Positions 48,782 through 58,369 of a stretch of 64,000 bases of DNA are shown here, piece by piece. The position numbers and the translations under genes were made by a program. Origin of the DNA: Roseovarius sp. ZX-A-9 (GTDB taxonomy: Bacteria; Pseudomonadota; Alphaproteobacteria; Rhodobacterales; Rhodobacteraceae); assembly GCF_028369135.1 (NCBI RefSeq), contig NZ_JAPWHW010000005.1, positions 62,001 to 126,000 on the forward strand. The letters are read 5' to 3'. Each line of letters begins with the position of its first letter. Positions within the stretch are counted from its first letter, which is position 1. The notes beneath the pieces are model-generated. The model searched no databases. It had not been told where the DNA came from and saw only the letters and a list, made by a program, of their open reading frames with translations.

Positions 48782-49302
48782 GCTTTATCCGCCCCGAGGC
48801 GTCGCGGGCGCTCATGCGCTGGCGCGAAGTGATCTTGTCCGCACTGGTGATCGTCCTCGGGCTTTGGTGGTCCCTTACCAGCGTGGGCGCGATCAGCTGG
48901 ATCGGCGCAGCGGTGGCGCTGGCCGGTATCGCATTGGGAGTGGCCGCACTGCAACGCATGCGGTTTCACGCCGGCCGCGACGGGCCGGGCGTGGTAACGA
49001 TCGACGAAGGTGCGATCGCCTATTTTGGCCCGCTGACCGGCGGCGTCGTGGCTCGGTCCGAGATTACCGCGCTGGTGCTCGACCGGTCGGCAAAACCGGT
49101 GCACTGGGCGCTCAGCCAGCCGGGGCAACCCGATCTGATGATTCCGCTCAATGCCGCGGGGGCAGATGGTCTCTTTGACGTCTTTGCCAGCCTGCCGGGC
49201 ATACGCACAGAGCGCATGCTGAACGAGATGCGCAACGGCAACACGGACCGCGTGGTGATCTGGCAGCGCCATGCCCGCCAGGTACCGCGCATCCTGCACT
49301 GA
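48778..49302 (+). CDS. Hypothetical membrane protein downstream of rsmE
   Basis: A 174-aa protein from the ATG at 48778 (ATGA overlap with rsmE). Two close membrane helices (VILSALVIVLGLWWSLTSVG at about 18-37 and ISWIGAAVALAGIALGVAAL) are followed by a soluble part with beta strands (GVVTIDEGAIAYFGPLTGGV, ITALVLDRSAKPVHWALSQP). It resembles proteins found next to rsmE/gshA in Rhodobacterales, with unknown role. Probably cotranscribed with rsmE and possibly gshA. Confidence 0.75.
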   Translation: MSFIRPEASRALMRWREVILSALVIVLGLWWSLTSVGAISWIGAAVALAGIALGVAALQRMRFHAGRDGPGVVTIDEGAIAYFGPLTGGVVARSEITALVLDRSAKPVHWALSQPGQPDLMIPLNAAGADGLFDVFASLPGIRTERMLNEMRNGNTDRVVIWQRHARQVPRILH

Positions 49303-49401
49303 ACCACGCGATCACACCGCCGTGCGCCCGTCGCTCGTGCCTTGACACACCGCGGCGTTCGCTTCAGGACTGACCCGACACGCAAAATGGAGGCCTCGCC
49401 C

Positions 49402-50772
49402 ATGTCCATTCCTCAATCCGGCGGCGGGCCGATCGAAGATCACGCGCAACTGGCTGAATACCTTGCCGATGGCTGCAAGCCGAAAGCCGATTGGCGCATC
49501 GGGACCGAGCACGAGAAATTCGGCTATTGCAAGGACACGCACCGCCCCATTCCCTATGCGGGCGAACGCAGTGTGCTGGCGGTGCTGGAAGGGCTGCGCG
49601 ATCAGCACGGCTGGGCGCCGGTGCTGGAAGAAGGCAATCTGATCGGGCTGGAAAAGGACGGCGCGAATGTCAGCCTGGAACCGGGCGGACAGCTGGAACT
49701 GAGCGGCGCGCCACTGGAGACGATCCACGAGACCTGCGACGAGGTGAACGCCCACCTGCGCGACGTCAAGGATATCGCCGACAAGGTCGGTGTCGGTTTC
49801 ATCGGGCTGGGGGCCGCACCCGAATGGATGCATGACGACATGCCGCTGATGCCCAAGGGCCGGTACAAGCTGATGGACGCCTACATGCAACAGGTCGGCA
49901 CGATGGGCCGGACGATGATGCGGCGCACATGCACGGTGCAGGTCAATCTCGACTTTGCTTCAGAAGCGGACATGGTGCAGAAATTCCGCGTGGCGCTGGC
50001 GTTGCAGCCAGTCGCGACAGCGCTCTTCGCCAATTCGCCGTTTTTCGAAGGCAAACCCAACGGGCACAAGTCGTGGCGCAGCCGCGTGTGGCGCGATCTG
50101 GATCCAGATCGGACCGGCATGCTGCCGTTCGTGTTCGAGGACGGGATGGGATTCGAGCGCTACGTTCAATACGCGCTCGATGTGCCGATGTATTTCGTCT
50201 ACCGCGACGGCAAGTATATCGACGCGCTGGGCATGTCGTTCCGCGATTTCCTGCGTGGCGCATTGCCCGCACTTCCCGGAGAGATGCCGACCCTGTCGGA
50301 CTGGGCCGACCACCTGACCACAGCCTTTCCCGAGGCGCGGATCAAGAAGTTCATGGAGATGCGCGGCGCCGATGGCGGCCCGTGGCGGCGGCTCTGTGCG
50401 CTGCCCGCGTTCTGGACCGGCATCATGTATGACCAATCCAGCCTTGATGCGGCCTGGGACCTGTGCCGCGACTGGACCGCTGAGCAACGCGAGGCGTTGC
50501 GCATCGCCGCGAGCGTCGAGGCGCTTGACGCCGAAGTTGACGGCATCAAGATGCACGACCTGGCGCGCGAGGCCGTGAACATTGCCGAGGCGGGGCTGAA
50601 GGCGCGCGCACGCAGTGGCGCCGATGGCCTGATCCCGGACGAGACGCATTTCCTCAACGCATTGCGCGAAAGCATCGAGAGCGGACAGGTGCCGGCTGAT
50701 GAATTGCTGGCGCGCTATAACGGTGAATGGGGTGGCGATCTGAGCCGGATCTACGAAGAGTTTTCGTATTGA
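49402..50772 (+). CDS. gshA: Glutamate-cysteine ligase
   Basis: A 456-aa ligase making gamma-glutamylcysteine, the first step of glutathione synthesis. The ATG at 49402 follows GGAGG by 8 nt. It belongs to the plant/alphaproteobacterial type: WRIGTEHEKFGYCKDTHRPI near 31-50, SLEPGGQLELSGAPLETIHE near 92-111, YKLMDAYMQQVGTMGRTMMR and CTVQVNLDFASEADMVQKFR. Length is normal for the class. Confidence 0.96.
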   Translation: MSIPQSGGGPIEDHAQLAEYLADGCKPKADWRIGTEHEKFGYCKDTHRPIPYAGERSVLAVLEGLRDQHGWAPVLEEGNLIGLEKDGANVSLEPGGQLELSGAPLETIHETCDEVNAHLRDVKDIADKVGVGFIGLGAAPEWMHDDMPLMPKGRYKLMDAYMQQVGTMGRTMMRRTCTVQVNLDFASEADMVQKFRVALALQPVATALFANSPFFEGKPNGHKSWRSRVWRDLDPDRTGMLPFVFEDGMGFERYVQYALDVPMYFVYRDGKYIDALGMSFRDFLRGALPALPGEMPTLSDWADHLTTAFPEARIKKFMEMRGADGGPWRRLCALPAFWTGIMYDQSSLDAAWDLCRDWTAEQREALRIAASVEALDAEVDGIKMHDLAREAVNIAEAGLKARARSGADGLIPDETHFLNALRESIESGQVPADELLARYNGEWGGDLSRIYEEFSY

Positions 50773-50785
50773 GGTGATGGCGCCT

Positions 50786-50803
50786 GCCGGGCGGAAGCCC
50801 GGC
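50786..50803. terminator. Short GC hairpin between gshA and the SDR gene
   Basis: GCCGGGC-GGAA-GCCCGGC, a 7-bp stem with tetraloop, sits between the convergent ends of gshA and the SDR gene. No T run follows, so its role as terminator is tentative. Confidence 0.45.
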
Positions 50804-51550
50804 CTATGAACGCAGCGCGGGCAGGCCAATGCCCGTCGCCTCGAACCCGCCATCGGATGCAATGATCTGCCCGGTGACAAAACTGGCCTTCTCCGAGCAC
50901 AGAAAACAGATCACCGAGGCGATCTCGTCCTCGCTGCCATAGCGGTTCAGCGGCAACGCATCATGGTAGGCCGCTATGATATCGGGCGTGTGTACCGCCA
51001 TCGCCAGTTTGGTCGCCACCGGGCCGGGGCAGACACAATTGGCCCGCACGCCGAACTCGCCCAGTTCGACCGCCTGCTGCCGAGTCAGGTGCATTACCGC
51101 CGCCTTGCTGGTGCCGTAGGCAACGCGCAGGGTGCTGGCCCGAAGGCCCGAGATCGACGCGATGTTGACGATTGCGCCCTTGGCGGAAATAAGCGGCGCG
51201 CGCAACGCCTGACTCATCAGGAAGGTGCCGTCGAGGTTGGTCTCCATCACTCGCCGCCAGCAGGCGAAATCGGTCTCGGCAAGCGGACCGAACTCGGCGA
51301 CGCCCGCGTTATTCACCAGCGCATCTATGCTGTGCCCCGCGGTCGCCAGATCAGCCGCCATGCGGTCCACCTGATCCGGTTGCGAGATGTCGCAAAGCAC
51401 CGGCTCTGCTCCCTCCAGAGGGGCAGCAGCAGATGACAGCGCCGCTTCGTCGCGGTCGATCATTACCACATGCCAGCCATCCGCCAGAAACTGCCGGGTC
51501 GTGGCCAGCCCGATGCCGCGCGCGGCCCCCGTAACGACGACTGTTTTCAT
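50804..51550 (-). CDS. Short-chain dehydrogenase/reductase
   Basis: A 248-aa classical SDR. The cofactor motif TGAARGIGLATTR lies at residues 7-19, and an Asp-based NAD(H) preference is suggested by VVMIDRDE. NNAGVAEFG lies near 84, the Ser in IASISGLRAS and the YxxxK motif in AYGTSKAAVMHL. The substrate is not known. It is followed on the same strand upstream by the flavin reductase gene (30-bp gap), so the two may share a transcript. Confidence 0.92.
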   Translation of the reverse strand: MKTVVVTGAARGIGLATTRQFLADGWHVVMIDRDEAALSSAAAPLEGAEPVLCDISQPDQVDRMAADLATAGHSIDALVNNAGVAEFGPLAETDFACWRRVMETNLDGTFLMSQALRAPLISAKGAIVNIASISGLRASTLRVAYGTSKAAVMHLTRQQAVELGEFGVRANCVCPGPVATKLAMAVHTPDIIAAYHDALPLNRYGSEDEIASVICFLCSEKASFVTGQIIASDGGFEATGIGLPALRS

Positions 51551-51580
51551 CTCATTCCCCTTTTCCTTGCTGCGCGGCTG

Positions 51581-52546
51581 TCATCCGTCCAGATCACCCG
51601 AGGTCGGCATTGGCATCACGCGCACCACGCCCTGATCCGCATTTCCCTGATAGATGCCGAACTGACCATGCTTGTACTCTTGCCGGTAACGCGCCAGCAT
51701 CGAGCGTTCGGGCGCGCTGTGCATCTTGTCCAGCGGGATATCCTCCAGCGGCAGATAGACCATCCCGGCAGGTGCGGGTCCGTCGACGGTACCGTGGTAG
51801 ATCATGGCATGATGGCCATGCTGCGGATCCTTGTAGACCGAATATAGGTGATCCAGCTGTACAGTGAGACCCAGAGCCCCCAGATGCGCAGCCAACCCCG
51901 TCACGCTGCCCGCGCCAGCCGGGGCAACCGGCACACTGACCCGACCGGCCGCATCCCGGCGAAGCAACAGCGCGCCGTCGCGCTCCATGATCGCGCCAAT
52001 CCGCATGCCGCCCTGTCCCGCAGCGGCATCGACTAACCGATCTTCCAGCCCGATGGAAAAATAGCTGCCCCGGTGATAGCCCAGCGGCGCGCCGCCGCGC
52101 ATCTCGAAGCTGAGTACGCGTCCCATCAAGACGACATGATCACCCGCATCAATCTCTGCGTGACGCGCGCAGACAAACGAACACAGCGAGCCGGGCAGGA
52201 TCGGCATGCCTTCGGGGCCAGGGCGCCAATCGCTCTGATCGAATTTGTCAGGCGCGCGCGAGGCAAAAAGGCCCGAAACGTCGCGCTGCTCTTCGCTAAG
52301 AACATTAACGGCAAAATGCGATGCCGCACAGAAGGTGGAACAGCTTTGCGCAGTCTTGGCAACGCAGATCAGCAACAAGGGTGGATCGAGCGAAACCGAC
52401 GTAAAGGAATTAGCCGTGAAACCACGCGGCGTGCCGTCCGCCTGCCGCGTCGTGACAACGGTGACGCCGGTGGCAAAACTGCCGAAAGCGTCGCGGAGCG
52501 CGCTCTTGTCGGCCTCTGTCATTGCGCCGTCCCTTGCCTCAGCCAT
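51581..52546 (-). CDS. Flavin reductase-like protein with C-terminal NUDIX-like domain
   Basis: A 321-aa two-domain protein. The first 165 residues are a HpaC/DIM6-type FMN reductase (LRDAFGSFATGVTVVTTRQA, GFTANSFTSVSLDPPLLLIC, FAVNVLSEEQ, GRVLSFEM). The last 130 (RIGAIMERDGALLLRRDAAG, VYLPLEDIPLD) look NUDIX-related. Such fusions supply reduced flavin to monooxygenases; no partner oxygenase lies next to it. An alternative start is the ATG at 52522, which also has an SD-like AAGGGA. Confidence 0.82.
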   Translation of the reverse strand: MAEARDGAMTEADKSALRDAFGSFATGVTVVTTRQADGTPRGFTANSFTSVSLDPPLLLICVAKTAQSCSTFCAASHFAVNVLSEEQRDVSGLFASRAPDKFDQSDWRPGPEGMPILPGSLCSFVCARHAEIDAGDHVVLMGRVLSFEMRGGAPLGYHRGSYFSIGLEDRLVDAAAGQGGMRIGAIMERDGALLLRRDAAGRVSVPVAPAGAGSVTGLAAHLGALGLTVQLDHLYSVYKDPQHGHHAMIYHGTVDGPAPAGMVYLPLEDIPLDKMHSAPERSMLARYRQEYKHGQFGIYQGNADQGVVRVMPMPTSGDLDG

Positions 52547-52686
52547 ACTACCCTTCCGCGTTTGCGCCTGCGATCATACCGCCATTGCCACCACCATCGT
52601 AACGGGCAGGTCTTTGGCGGCAATCACATAATGCGCAGCGGAGCCACGGCCTGCACCGAACGGGGCTTGGGATCACGTGTGATGCT

Positions 52687-53757
52687 TTAGATCGCGACCA
52701 GGTGATTATCCCAACGCAGCCCGGCCTGTGCCGCCCGCGACAGCCCGCTCCCCTCGATGAGCGCCAACGCCCCAGTGCCCGAAGAGACCAGAACGCCAGT
52801 CTCCGAAGGCGCAGCACCGCAGGCATCTGCAAGCGGCAGGGACGCCGCCAGCTCCTGCGCGCCGGTGTCAAAGACCAGCACGGTATTGCCGCGCGGCGAA
52901 GTGACGATGACCGCCTGATCGCCGGGAGCCAAGGCGACGCTACCGATATAGCCCTGCATCTTCCGCCATTGCTCATCCGGCGCGCTTAACAGGCGTGGCG
53001 CGCTGCCCCTCTCGTGCAGCCCGACCAGCGGCGGTGCCTCGCCCGCCCCTTGCCATTGCATCCCAAAGGCGACCTGCCCGCGCGCTGAAACAGCCAAATG
53101 ACGGATCGAATTCTTGTGCCAGTCATGCGGCAGTTCTGCCGTTTCGACGATCTGCCCCTCCGCGACATAGCTGAGATTCGGACGCATCGTCGCGATGTTC
53201 AATGCGGTTTGGCCGGTATCGGGGTGGGTATCTATCCCGCCATTCGCAACGACCAGCACATCGGTGCCCGGCAACCGCCTGATATCATGCGGGCCGGTCC
53301 CGCCGCTGGCGAATTCGTCCGCGCGGGCATAGCCGCGCGCCGTGTCCCAGACCCCGATACGCCCCTTCCCCGCCTCGTAATCATTCTCGGTGGTGAAGAG
53401 CCATCTGCCATCCTGCGAAAAAGCGCCATGCCCGTAGAAATGCCGTCCTTCCGGCGCGTTGAGCACCGCCTTTTGAGCCCCCGACATGCAGTCGATCACC
53501 ACGGCGAAAGTGCCGGGGCGGCGGGCAAAGGCCACCGCCTCTGGCCGCGTCGGGTGGGCCGCCGCCGCATGGCCGCGCGCTGGCAAGGGGATCTGAAACA
53601 GCAGATCGCGCGCAACACCGATTCCACACAGCGCATAGCTGCCATCTGCCGTCGCCGCCGCCGACAGGAACGCAGGCCCGCCCACGTCCGCCCAGGTCGG
53701 GCGCGGTGCCAGTCCGGTGGCCAGAAGCCCGGCCAGAAATCCCCGTCGACTGGTCAT
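52687..53757 (-). CDS. DUF1513 protein, Tat-exported, end of the iron operon
   Basis: A 356-aa periplasmic beta-propeller-like protein. The Tat signal SRRGFLAGLLATGLAPRPTW opens it. Repeated blocks such as HFYGHGAFSQDGRWLFTTEN and DEQWRKMQGYIGSVALAPGD fit a WD40/YVTN-type propeller. DUF1513 genes regularly accompany imelysin and di-heme oxidoreductase genes. Start chosen at the ATG at 53757, one base past the second imelysin stop. Its exact role in iron uptake is unknown. Confidence 0.88.
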   Translation of the reverse strand: MTSRRGFLAGLLATGLAPRPTWADVGGPAFLSAAATADGSYALCGIGVARDLLFQIPLPARGHAAAAHPTRPEAVAFARRPGTFAVVIDCMSGAQKAVLNAPEGRHFYGHGAFSQDGRWLFTTENDYEAGKGRIGVWDTARGYARADEFASGGTGPHDIRRLPGTDVLVVANGGIDTHPDTGQTALNIATMRPNLSYVAEGQIVETAELPHDWHKNSIRHLAVSARGQVAFGMQWQGAGEAPPLVGLHERGSAPRLLSAPDEQWRKMQGYIGSVALAPGDQAVIVTSPRGNTVLVFDTGAQELAASLPLADACGAAPSETGVLVSSGTGALALIEGSGLSRAAQAGLRWDNHLVAI

Positions 53758-53758
53758 G

Positions 53759-54775
53759 TCAATCACCATCCAGTGCGTTGAAACCGGCGGAAACGCCCAA
53801 CCGCGGGCCAAGTCGGGCCGCAACCAGATCGCGGATGCCATCCACCGATTGCTGCACCGCCTCGATGCGAAACCGGCTTTGCGGCTCGGCTACCCCGGCA
53901 AAGATCGGATCATCCAGCGCGACAAGATCGCGCTGGACATGATCGAACAATGTACCCAGGCGGGCTGCCAGCTCCGCATCCCCCCCTGCAAGCCGAACAG
54001 CCAGATCCCGCAGGGATGCCAGCGACAGCGCCACGTTGCGCGCCGACCGACCCGACCGCCACGCTTCGGCGCGTTTGGGATGCGGACGTTCAAACGTGCC
54101 CAAAGGCCACCCCAGGCGCGCATCCGAAGTGAATTGCAGCCCGGTAGTCAGCGCCTTGAAGATCACCTGCAACGCTTCTTCATCGCTGCGATACGGCCCG
54201 TTGGCCGATGGCGCGGTCAGGCGTCTTGCATGATCGTGCCGCCATGCGTCGTCGATATCGGCAGCAGTGGCAGCGATATCCGCGGTAATGGTACGAACGA
54301 GCGTGCAGCGATACGCCGCTGGGCCAGCGGTGCTGACCTGCGTATCGTACAGCAGAAACTCCAGCGCGTAGAATCCCCGGGCCGCAATCGAGACCTCCCC
54401 ATAGGCCTGCGGGCTTTGCGCAATCGGATCCTGCGCGGCGATCAGCGCCCCAAGCGCCTTGGGCGTCGCCCCCCGGCTGTCAGGCCAGAAGGCAAGCGCA
54501 AAACCGCGATCCGCCTCTTCGGTCGGACCAAAGCGCAGATGGCTGGCCGAAATCCACGCATCAAACGCCGCCCCGTAGGCTGTGCGCAGGGGCCGGGAGG
54601 CCGCATCGCAATCGGTTTCTGCCGCCGCGGCCAGTGTCTGCGTCTCCTTCGCCAGCGTCTCGAAACGCGGCAAGATATGGTGCGTGACGATATTCTCGAC
54701 CAGCTCATCTGCTGTTTGCGCGGCAATCGGGGTGGACATCGCCACCAGCAGGCAGGCAATCTTCAGATGTTTCAT
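53759..54775 (-). CDS. Imelysin-family protein, second copy
   Basis: A 338-aa periplasmic protein with Sec signal ([20 protein letters not shown]). It has the helical imelysin fold, TAYGAAFDAWISASHLRFGP near 65-84 and SARNVALSLASLRDLAVRLA later. In place of the family motif GxHxxE it has GFYALE (134-139), so the motif His is Tyr. This suggests altered metal binding or a structural role. The gene overlaps the di-heme oxidoreductase stop (ATGA) and is followed by DUF1513 after one base. Confidence 0.86.
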   Translation of the reverse strand: MKHLKIACLLVAMSTPIAAQTADELVENIVTHHILPRFETLAKETQTLAAAAETDCDAASRPLRTAYGAAFDAWISASHLRFGPTEEADRGFALAFWPDSRGATPKALGALIAAQDPIAQSPQAYGEVSIAARGFYALEFLLYDTQVSTAGPAAYRCTLVRTITADIAATAADIDDAWRHDHARRLTAPSANGPYRSDEEALQVIFKALTTGLQFTSDARLGWPLGTFERPHPKRAEAWRSGRSARNVALSLASLRDLAVRLAGGDAELAARLGTLFDHVQRDLVALDDPIFAGVAEPQSRFRIEAVQQSVDGIRDLVAARLGPRLGVSAGFNALDGD

Positions 54776-56313
54776 AGGCTCTCCAGAAACCGGATCAGGG
54801 CCGCGCGGTCTGCCTTCGGCATATTCACGACATTATCACGCGCGACCTGCGCTTCGCCACCATGCCACAGCACCGCCTCCAGCAGCGATCGCGCGCGCCC
54901 GTCATGCAGAAAATATGTGTGGCCGCTGACCTGTTGCGTCAGACCGATCCCCCAGAGCGGCGGCGTGCGCCACTCGTATCCCGTTGCGCGGGCTTCGGGC
55001 CGATGGTCGGCCAGCCCCTCGCCCATGTCATGCAACAGCATGTCGGTATAGGGCCAGATCAACTGAAAGCTCTGTTCGGGTTGGTTGCGCAAACGGTGCG
55101 TGACAAAGCTGGGGGTGTGGCAGGCGGTGCAGCCGGTGGTGTAAAACACCTCCTTGCCGCGCAGCACCTCGGGGTCATCCACATCGCGGCGCTTCGGCAC
55201 AGCTAGGTTGCGACTGTAGAACGTGACCAGATCCAGCCCCTCGGCGTCGATCTCGAAGCCGCGATCGTCGCCGTCGCCATGTGGCGCGGCCATGCAATCG
55301 GCTTGCAGATCGGTGCATTCGCCCGATGCCGCCGGAAAAAGCGGGTTGGAGATGCCGATATCCCCGACAAAGGCCGAGGCCGATTGTTCGCGGATCGTCG
55401 GATTGCCCGCCTTGTGGCCGAACCGCCCCAGCATCGGCTGCCCGAACTCGACCGACCAAACGATGTTGGCGCGCCCCGATAGACCATCACCATCCGCGTC
55501 CTCTGGATCGGCCCCTGCCAGAATATCCGCCGCCGGGATCGCCTCCAGCAGGCCAAGGCCGATCATCTGCGGCGCGACACGCGGGCTGAGCATCGCCCGT
55601 GGGTGCAGCGGCCCGTAGCCAAGATCGGTTGCAGTGTAGGTCGGGTGACGCAAGGAAGCGGTTTCGCCATCCGACATCAGTACCGCGACTTCTTCGTAGG
55701 TGATGGCCAACCTGTATTCGGCGGGAATGCCCGGCAGGCTGAAATCCTGCAATTGGGTGCCGTAGGTCGGTTCCGGCAGCGACGCGATGTAATCCTCGAT
55801 CTCGGCAATCGCATCCGCTTCGGTGCCCGGGATCGACACCCGCAGGAACATCGACACCGCGTTATCCTCCGGCCCTTCGGGCGGGTGGCCGCGCCCGTCC
55901 TTGATATGGCAGCGCTGGCACGAGCGCGCATTGAAGAGCGGGCCCAACCCGTCCGAGGCCAGTGTCGACGACGGCGACGACACCCACAGCTTGCGAAACA
56001 GGCCGTTGCCGACCTTGAATGTCAATTCATCCTCGAAAGCGACGTTGCCCGAGGGCAACGAGAACGCATCGGCGTTGGGCCGTACGCGCACCGTAGCGGC
56101 ACCGGCCGACATCTCTTCGAACGGGGCTGCGACATCGAACGTGGTGGCGGGCGCGGTCACATCCGCGATGCGCGCGGCCTCTGCGGCGGTTCGCGGCACG
56201 ATATCCAGATGCGGTTCGTCCAGCGGACCAGCGAGTGCGGCGGACCCGCAAAGGGCCGCCACGCAGATCAGGCTACTCGACCTCGTCCATTTTGGGTGCG
56301 TTGAGTTGGGCAT
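54772..56313 (-). CDS. Di-heme oxidoreductase (DUF1111, MauG-like c-type cytochrome)
   Basis: A 513-aa periplasmic protein with signal-like start ([20 protein letters not shown]). Heme-binding CQRCH is at 132-136 and CTACH at 395-399. A Ca-binding-like stretch [10 protein letters not shown] lies near 273-282. Family hallmarks are [16 protein letters not shown] and [20 protein letters not shown]. It probably carries electrons for periplasmic iron oxidation or release with the imelysins. Start at 56313 gives the signal; the ribosome site is weak and it may be coupled to the small ORF overlapping it. Confidence 0.9.
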   Translation of the reverse strand: MPNSTHPKWTRSSSLICVAALCGSAALAGPLDEPHLDIVPRTAAEAARIADVTAPATTFDVAAPFEEMSAGAATVRVRPNADAFSLPSGNVAFEDELTFKVGNGLFRKLWVSSPSSTLASDGLGPLFNARSCQRCHIKDGRGHPPEGPEDNAVSMFLRVSIPGTEADAIAEIEDYIASLPEPTYGTQLQDFSLPGIPAEYRLAITYEEVAVLMSDGETASLRHPTYTATDLGYGPLHPRAMLSPRVAPQMIGLGLLEAIPAADILAGADPEDADGDGLSGRANIVWSVEFGQPMLGRFGHKAGNPTIREQSASAFVGDIGISNPLFPAASGECTDLQADCMAAPHGDGDDRGFEIDAEGLDLVTFYSRNLAVPKRRDVDDPEVLRGKEVFYTTGCTACHTPSFVTHRLRNQPEQSFQLIWPYTDMLLHDMGEGLADHRPEARATGYEWRTPPLWGIGLTQQVSGHTYFLHDGRARSLLEAVLWHGGEAQVARDNVVNMPKADRAALIRFLESL

Positions 56314-56492
56314 ATTTCTCTTCGCCAAGTTTTTCGAGCAGACCGAGCCGTATTTCCAGAAAGCCGGTATGCCCCTCTTTGTCGGCCAACAGCTCCTCAA
56401 AAAAGCCCGCTGCCGATTGCGGCACGGGCCTCGGTGGCAAAACCCGCGAGCTCTAGCACCACAAGGCAAGAGATCTGTAGGGTGTTGTTCAT
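56273..56492 (-). pseudogene. Small secreted protein gene with a frameshift in a T6 run
   Basis: From the ATG at 56492 the frame reads [20 protein letters not shown] with a signal-like segment and then reaches a stop after SGLF. The next frame continues as [32 protein letters not shown] and ends DEVE at 56273. One base removed from the run of six A at 56399-56404 joins them into 72 codons. Alternatively a GTG inside the second frame, after GAGG, gives about 57 aa. It overlaps the di-heme oxidoreductase start. Confidence 0.5.
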
Positions 56493-56566
56493 TTATCTGG
56501 TTCATCATGAGCGGGTGCTGTCTGGCTGAAGATATGGCTGGGGGTGCACGCATGTTTCAGAATGTG

Positions 56567-56600
56567 TCAGGGGGCGGCGGCTTTGGACCCCGCCCCCTGA
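56567..56600 (-). terminator. Hairpin after imelysin, inside the iron operon
   Basis: TCAGGGGGCGG (56567-56577) pairs perfectly with CCGCCCCCTGA (56590-56600) around a 12-nt loop, 12 bases past the imelysin stop. There is no T run, so it is more likely a stabilising or attenuating stem that favours the upstream genes. Confidence 0.6.
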
Positions 56601-56612
56601 TGGCCGTCGCGG

Positions 56613-57875
56613 TTACTGAAAAACCGCGCCGGGGTCGTCGAGGCTATCGGATCCTTCAAAACCGATTTGATCAAGGCCCAGCACCGTCACGACGCGCTCG
56701 ATGCTGCGGGTCTGGTCAATCAAGCCGTTCACGCCGCCCATCACCAGCGCTTCGCCTCCCGAATTGCCGCGCTCCAGCATCTGGTCATAGGCAAAGCCCG
56801 CTTCGGCTGCAGTCTTGATCCGCGCCAGCGCCTGCATCGTCGCCGTCAGTTTCTGCTGCATCTCGGCATCCAGCGCCGCGTCTTTCTCGGCGACCAGATC
56901 GGACAGGGACGCGCCCGAAACCAACGTGCCATCGACGCGGACATACTCGCCCAGATAGACATTCTGGATGCCAAGCCCGTCGTAGTAGTGGCTGTTATGG
57001 GTATTGTCGGAAAAACAGTCGTGCTCTTCCTCGGGATCGTTCAGCATCAGGCCCAGCCGCATCCGCTCGCCCGCCTGCTCGCCGTAGGACAGCGATCCCA
57101 TGCCGGTCAGGATGGTGGCGATACCTGCCGCCTCGTCCTCCAACAGGGTCGCACGGGCGGCACCGTCAGCGGCCCATTGCGCCGCCATCCAATCCAGATC
57201 GGACACCAGCAATTCGGTCGCGGCGCTCAGATACGCGCCCCGGCGGTCGCAATTGCCGCCCGTGCAGGCATCGCCCTGCGCATAATCCGTCCAGGGACGA
57301 TTGCCCGCCCCGGCTGCGTGCCCGTTCAGATCCTGCCCCCAGAGCAGGAACTCGATCGCGTGATAGCCGGTGGCAACATTCGATTCGACGCCGTCCGCCT
57401 CGTGCAATGTCTCTGCCAGCAGCGCGGGCGTGATCTCGGAGGCGTCCACGTCCTTGCCCGAAAGGGTGAAAACGGGGTTGGCCACCACATTCAGCGCCGC
57501 CAGCGCATTTTCGTCCGTCGCGCCCCCATAGGCGCTATCGACATAGTCAATCAGCCCCTCGTCGAGCGGCCAGGCGTTCACCTTGCCTTCCCAGTCATCG
57601 ACGATGGCATTACCAAAGCGGTAAACTTCGGTCTGCTGATATGGCACGCGCGCTGCCAGCCACGCGGCGCGGGCGGCTTGCAACGCCTCGGCAGAAGGCT
57701 CGGAGACCAGCGTTTGCACCGCATCCTGCAGTTTCTGGGCCAGCGTCAGGCTGTCTTGATACTTGGCCGCGGCGATGTTGGCGTAGTTGTCCAGCACTTC
57801 CGCCTTTTCCACCGCCAACGCTGAGCTGGCGCATCCCAAGGTTAGAGCAACGGCAAGGGTAAGTGTGTGTTTCAT
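56613..57875 (-). CDS. Imelysin-family iron-regulated protein
   Basis: A 420-aa periplasmic protein (EfeO/IrpA-like) with Sec signal MKHTLTLAVALTLGCASSAL and cleavage after SALA. The family motif GxHxxE is present as GYHAIE (170-175). Other blocks are DDWEGKVNAWPLDEGLIDYV (93-112), GQDLNGHAAGAGNRPWTDYA and DCFSDNTHNSHYYDGLGIQN. The role is iron capture in the periplasm. The start at 57875 lies 11 bases past the Cys-rich gene, in the same operon. Confidence 0.92.
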   Translation of the reverse strand: MKHTLTLAVALTLGCASSALAVEKAEVLDNYANIAAAKYQDSLTLAQKLQDAVQTLVSEPSAEALQAARAAWLAARVPYQQTEVYRFGNAIVDDWEGKVNAWPLDEGLIDYVDSAYGGATDENALAALNVVANPVFTLSGKDVDASEITPALLAETLHEADGVESNVATGYHAIEFLLWGQDLNGHAAGAGNRPWTDYAQGDACTGGNCDRRGAYLSAATELLVSDLDWMAAQWAADGAARATLLEDEAAGIATILTGMGSLSYGEQAGERMRLGLMLNDPEEEHDCFSDNTHNSHYYDGLGIQNVYLGEYVRVDGTLVSGASLSDLVAEKDAALDAEMQQKLTATMQALARIKTAAEAGFAYDQMLERGNSGGEALVMGGVNGLIDQTRSIERVVTVLGLDQIGFEGSDSLDDPGAVFQ

Positions 57876-57886
57876 GAATAATCCGA

Positions 57887-58369
57887 TCAGTGGAGTGTTG
57901 TCTGTTCGGGCCGCGCAGGCGCGACCGGATTGCTGGCAATGGATAGCCGCATGCGCCGCAGCGCCATGCCGACATCGTGGGCGAGTTCGGCCATCTGCCC
58001 CGCCATGGCAGGCCGGACCATCAACGACGCGATCAGCATCGCATCCGCCTTCTCGCCCGCGGCCGCTGTCGCGACGAGATTGGCAAAGCACGCCTCATCC
58101 GCGCCGAGGCATTTGCAAGTGGTCGCATGGCGCATCAGCGGCCTACGACCCTCGCGCGTACACATTTCGCAAAGCTGCAGGAAGCTCCGGGCGGCATGCC
58201 GGCCCTCGACCTTGCCAAGCGTTGTGGTGAAATCGGTCTCGATTTCCGCCTTGCCCGCCACGCTATCGCACCAGAGACGCAGGTAGATGACCGATGCGGC
58301 CTCGACCCTATCCAGATCCCGGATCATCCCGACGGGGGCGCCCCCGCGTCTTGCCTCTGCCCCGTTCAT
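57887..58369 (-). CDS. Cys-rich cytosolic protein between hemP and imelysin
   Basis: A 160-aa protein from the ATG at 58369, overlapping the hemP stop (ATGA). It has a Cys array CEMCTREGRRP and TCKCLGADEACF in the middle (about 77-105) that could bind a metal or an Fe-S cluster, preceded by VEAASVIYLRLWCDS and followed by helical segments (ADAMLIASLMVRPAMAGQMA). No family is recognised. Context in the iron operon suggests a role in heme or iron handling. Confidence 0.8.
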   Translation of the reverse strand: MNGAEARRGGAPVGMIRDLDRVEAASVIYLRLWCDSVAGKAEIETDFTTTLGKVEGRHAARSFLQLCEMCTREGRRPLMRHATTCKCLGADEACFANLVATAAAGEKADAMLIASLMVRPAMAGQMAELAHDVGMALRRMRLSIASNPVAPARPEQTTLH

